DNA of 6,739 nt, taken from NCBI GenBank assembly GCA_913054485.1, contig CAJXHQ010000176.1, positions 1-6,739 of the forward strand. The letters are read 5' to 3'. Each line of letters starts with the position of its first letter. The stretch's first letter is position 1. Of the stretch, positions 5,691-6,739 are shown in pieces. Made by a program: the position numbers and the translations under genes. Source of the DNA: an uncultured Paracoccaceae bacterium. Its GTDB lineage: Bacteria > Pseudomonadota > Alphaproteobacteria > Rhodobacterales > Rhodobacteraceae. Below the pieces are notes generated by a model, which saw only the letters and a program-made list of their open reading frames with translations, had not been told where the DNA came from and made no database searches.

Positions 5691-6739
5691 AGCTGGATCC
5701 ACGCGGTTTTGAGGTCGGCGTATTTGTGCAGCGCGTGCAGCGACTTGTCATGGCCGTTGCCGGACTGGCCGACACCGCCCAGGGGCACGGTGTTGTCTGC
5801 GCCGCCATAGGTGTTCACATGCACCAGACCCGAGCGGATGCCCGCCACGCAGCGGTGCGCGCGGGAGAGGTTCGAGGTCCAGACCGCCGAGGACAGGCCG
5901 AAGTCGGTGGCATTGGCCAGCGACAGGGCTTCTTCTTCGGTGGAGAACTTGCTGACGGCCAGAACCGGGCCAAATACCTCGTTCTGGAACACGTTGTGGG
6001 TGCGTTCCACACCGGTGATGATGGTCGGGGCCATATAGGTGCCGCCGGTCTCTTCCAGAATGCGCTTGCCGCCGGTGACGATCTCACCGCCCTCAAACAC
6101 GGCCTTGTCCATGAAGGAAAGATCATGCGCCAGCTGGGTCTCGGAGTGCACTGCACCCACTTGCGTGTCCAGATCCAGCGGATCACCGACGCGCAGCGCT
6201 TCGGCTTCGGCCTGCACCATGGCGACGAATTCGTCGTGGATGTCGGCATGCACCAGCAGACGGGAGGCCGCGACGCAGACCTGACCGGAGTTGCGGAAGA
6301 TCCCCATGGCCGAGACTTTGGCCGCCTGCGCCAGATTGGGCGCGTCGGGGAAGATGATGTTGGGGGATTTGCCACCCAGCTCCAGATAGACGCCCTTCAG
6401 GTTCGACCGGACCGAGGCCTCCAGCAGGCGGCGGCCCGTCGCGCCGGAGCCGGTGAAGGCCAGCACGTCGATGTCCATGTGATGCGCGATGGCGTTGCCG
6501 GTCTCGGAACCGGGGCCGGTGACCACGTTGAATACGCCTTCGGGAAGGCCGCATTCCAGACAGATCTCCGCCAGACGCAGCAGCGACAGCGAGGCGCTTT
6601 CGGCGGGCTTCAGCACAACGGAGTTGCCCAGCGCCAAGGCAGGCGCCAGCTTCCAGGCGCCGATCATCAGCGGGAAGTTCCACGGCACGATGGCGCCAAC
6701 CACGCCCACCGGCGCGTGGTGCACTAGGCCGAGGATGTT
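5687..6739 (-). CDS. PuuC-like NAD(P)+ aldehyde dehydrogenase, 5' end outside window
   Basis: The last 350 codons of an aldehyde dehydrogenase are visible and the frame is open to the right edge. Compared with PuuC-type enzymes of about 495 residues, roughly 145 N-terminal residues are missing, so the GTG at 6724 is an internal Val and not a start. Numbering from the edge, VPWNFP carries the oxyanion Asn (N21), the coenzyme loop is FTGSGATG (95-102), LELGGKSPN carries the general base E120, and GQVCVAASR carries the nucleophile C155. NEVFGPV (253-259) and the C-terminal KSLHALHKYADLKTAWIQ (332-349) follow. The C-terminal signature recalls E. coli PuuC, which oxidises gamma-glutamyl-aminobutyraldehyde, and related amino-aldehyde dehydrogenases. 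The enzyme oxidises an aldehyde to an acid with NAD+ or NADP+ in the cytoplasm. The stop overlaps the start of the PLP enzyme, so it may oxidise the aldehyde that enzyme makes. The exact substrate cannot be read from the sequence. Confidence 0.94.
   Translation of the reverse strand, partial: NILGLVHHAPVGVVGAIVPWNFPLMIGAWKLAPALALGNSVVLKPAESASLSLLRLAEICLECGLPEGVFNVVTGPGSETGNAIAHHMDIDVLAFTGSGATGRRLLEASVRSNLKGVYLELGGKSPNIIFPDAPNLAQAAKVSAMGIFRNSGQVCVAASRLLVHADIHDEFVAMVQAEAEALRVGDPLDLDTQVGAVHSETQLAHDLSFMDKAVFEGGEIVTGGKRILEETGGTYMAPTIITGVERTHNVFQNEVFGPVLAVSKFSTEEEALSLANATDFGLSSAVWTSNLSRAHRCVAGIRSGLVHVNTYGGADNTVPLGGVGQSGNGHDKSLHALHKYADLKTAWIQL

Noticed and set aside
5700..5702. GTG as the start of the PLP enzyme
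   Set aside because: The ATG four codons later forms an ATGA overlap with the dehydrogenase stop, the same junction type seen at the other end of the gene, and no better ribosome binding site favours the GTG.
4653..5810. A 385-codon plus-strand open frame opposite the PLP enzyme and the end of the dehydrogenase
   Set aside because: It lies antisense to a clearly conserved enzyme, shows no recognisable domain and is rich in His, Arg and Gly. This is what the complement of GC-rich coding DNA gives.
6722..6724. GTG as the start of the aldehyde dehydrogenase
   Set aside because: The frame continues upstream to the window edge with family-like sequence (NILGL before VHHAPVG), and the protein would lack a large part of its coenzyme domain.
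5726..6727. A 333-codon plus-strand open frame opposite the aldehyde dehydrogenase
   Set aside because: Same reasoning: it mirrors a conserved coding region, has no family signature and is explained by codon bias.

Overview
The window is GC-rich, densely packed DNA in which all genes read on the minus strand. Codon use, the protein types and the resemblance of the proteins suggest a Rhodobacterales (Roseobacter-group) alphaproteobacterium. This assignment is an inference from recall, not a database match.

Layout in the direction of transcription, from the right edge to the left. First is the 3' part of a PuuC-like NAD(P)+ aldehyde dehydrogenase (5687-6739, start outside the window). Its stop overlaps, as ATGA, the start of a class-III PLP enzyme (4392-5690) of the AGXT2L1/AGXT2L2 phospho-lyase-like type. 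That gene in turn overlaps, again as ATGA, a small-molecule kinase gene of the aminoglycoside-phosphotransferase (APH) fold (3460-4395). The kinase frame is intact except for one in-frame TAG at codon 28. Fifteen bases further on starts a complete UPF0261 / Tm-1-like gene (2212-3444). These four genes look like one operon.

A 219-base gap (1993-2211) follows. It holds an 18-bp near-perfect palindrome of TetR-operator type lying between promoter-like hexamers, an imperfect hairpin, and a 23-codon upstream reading frame whose stop overlaps the next start. The next gene is a FadB/FadJ-like bifunctional enoyl-CoA hydratase/3-hydroxyacyl-CoA dehydrogenase (1-1992, its C-terminal end lost at the left edge). 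It probably has its own promoter.

How the genes may work together: the kinase, phospho-lyase-like PLP enzyme and aldehyde dehydrogenase can be read as phosphorylation of an amino alcohol, elimination of ammonia and phosphate to an aldehyde, then oxidation to an acid. This mirrors the animal hydroxylysine kinase/phosphohydroxylysine phospho-lyase and ethanolamine-phosphate phospho-lyase pairs. The substrate is unknown. The nonsense codon would break the kinase step in this strain unless it is a sequence error or is suppressed. The FadB-like enzyme belongs to beta-oxidation and may be controlled separately by a lipid-responsive TetR-family repressor. No RNA genes, mobile elements, CRISPR arrays or long repeats were seen.
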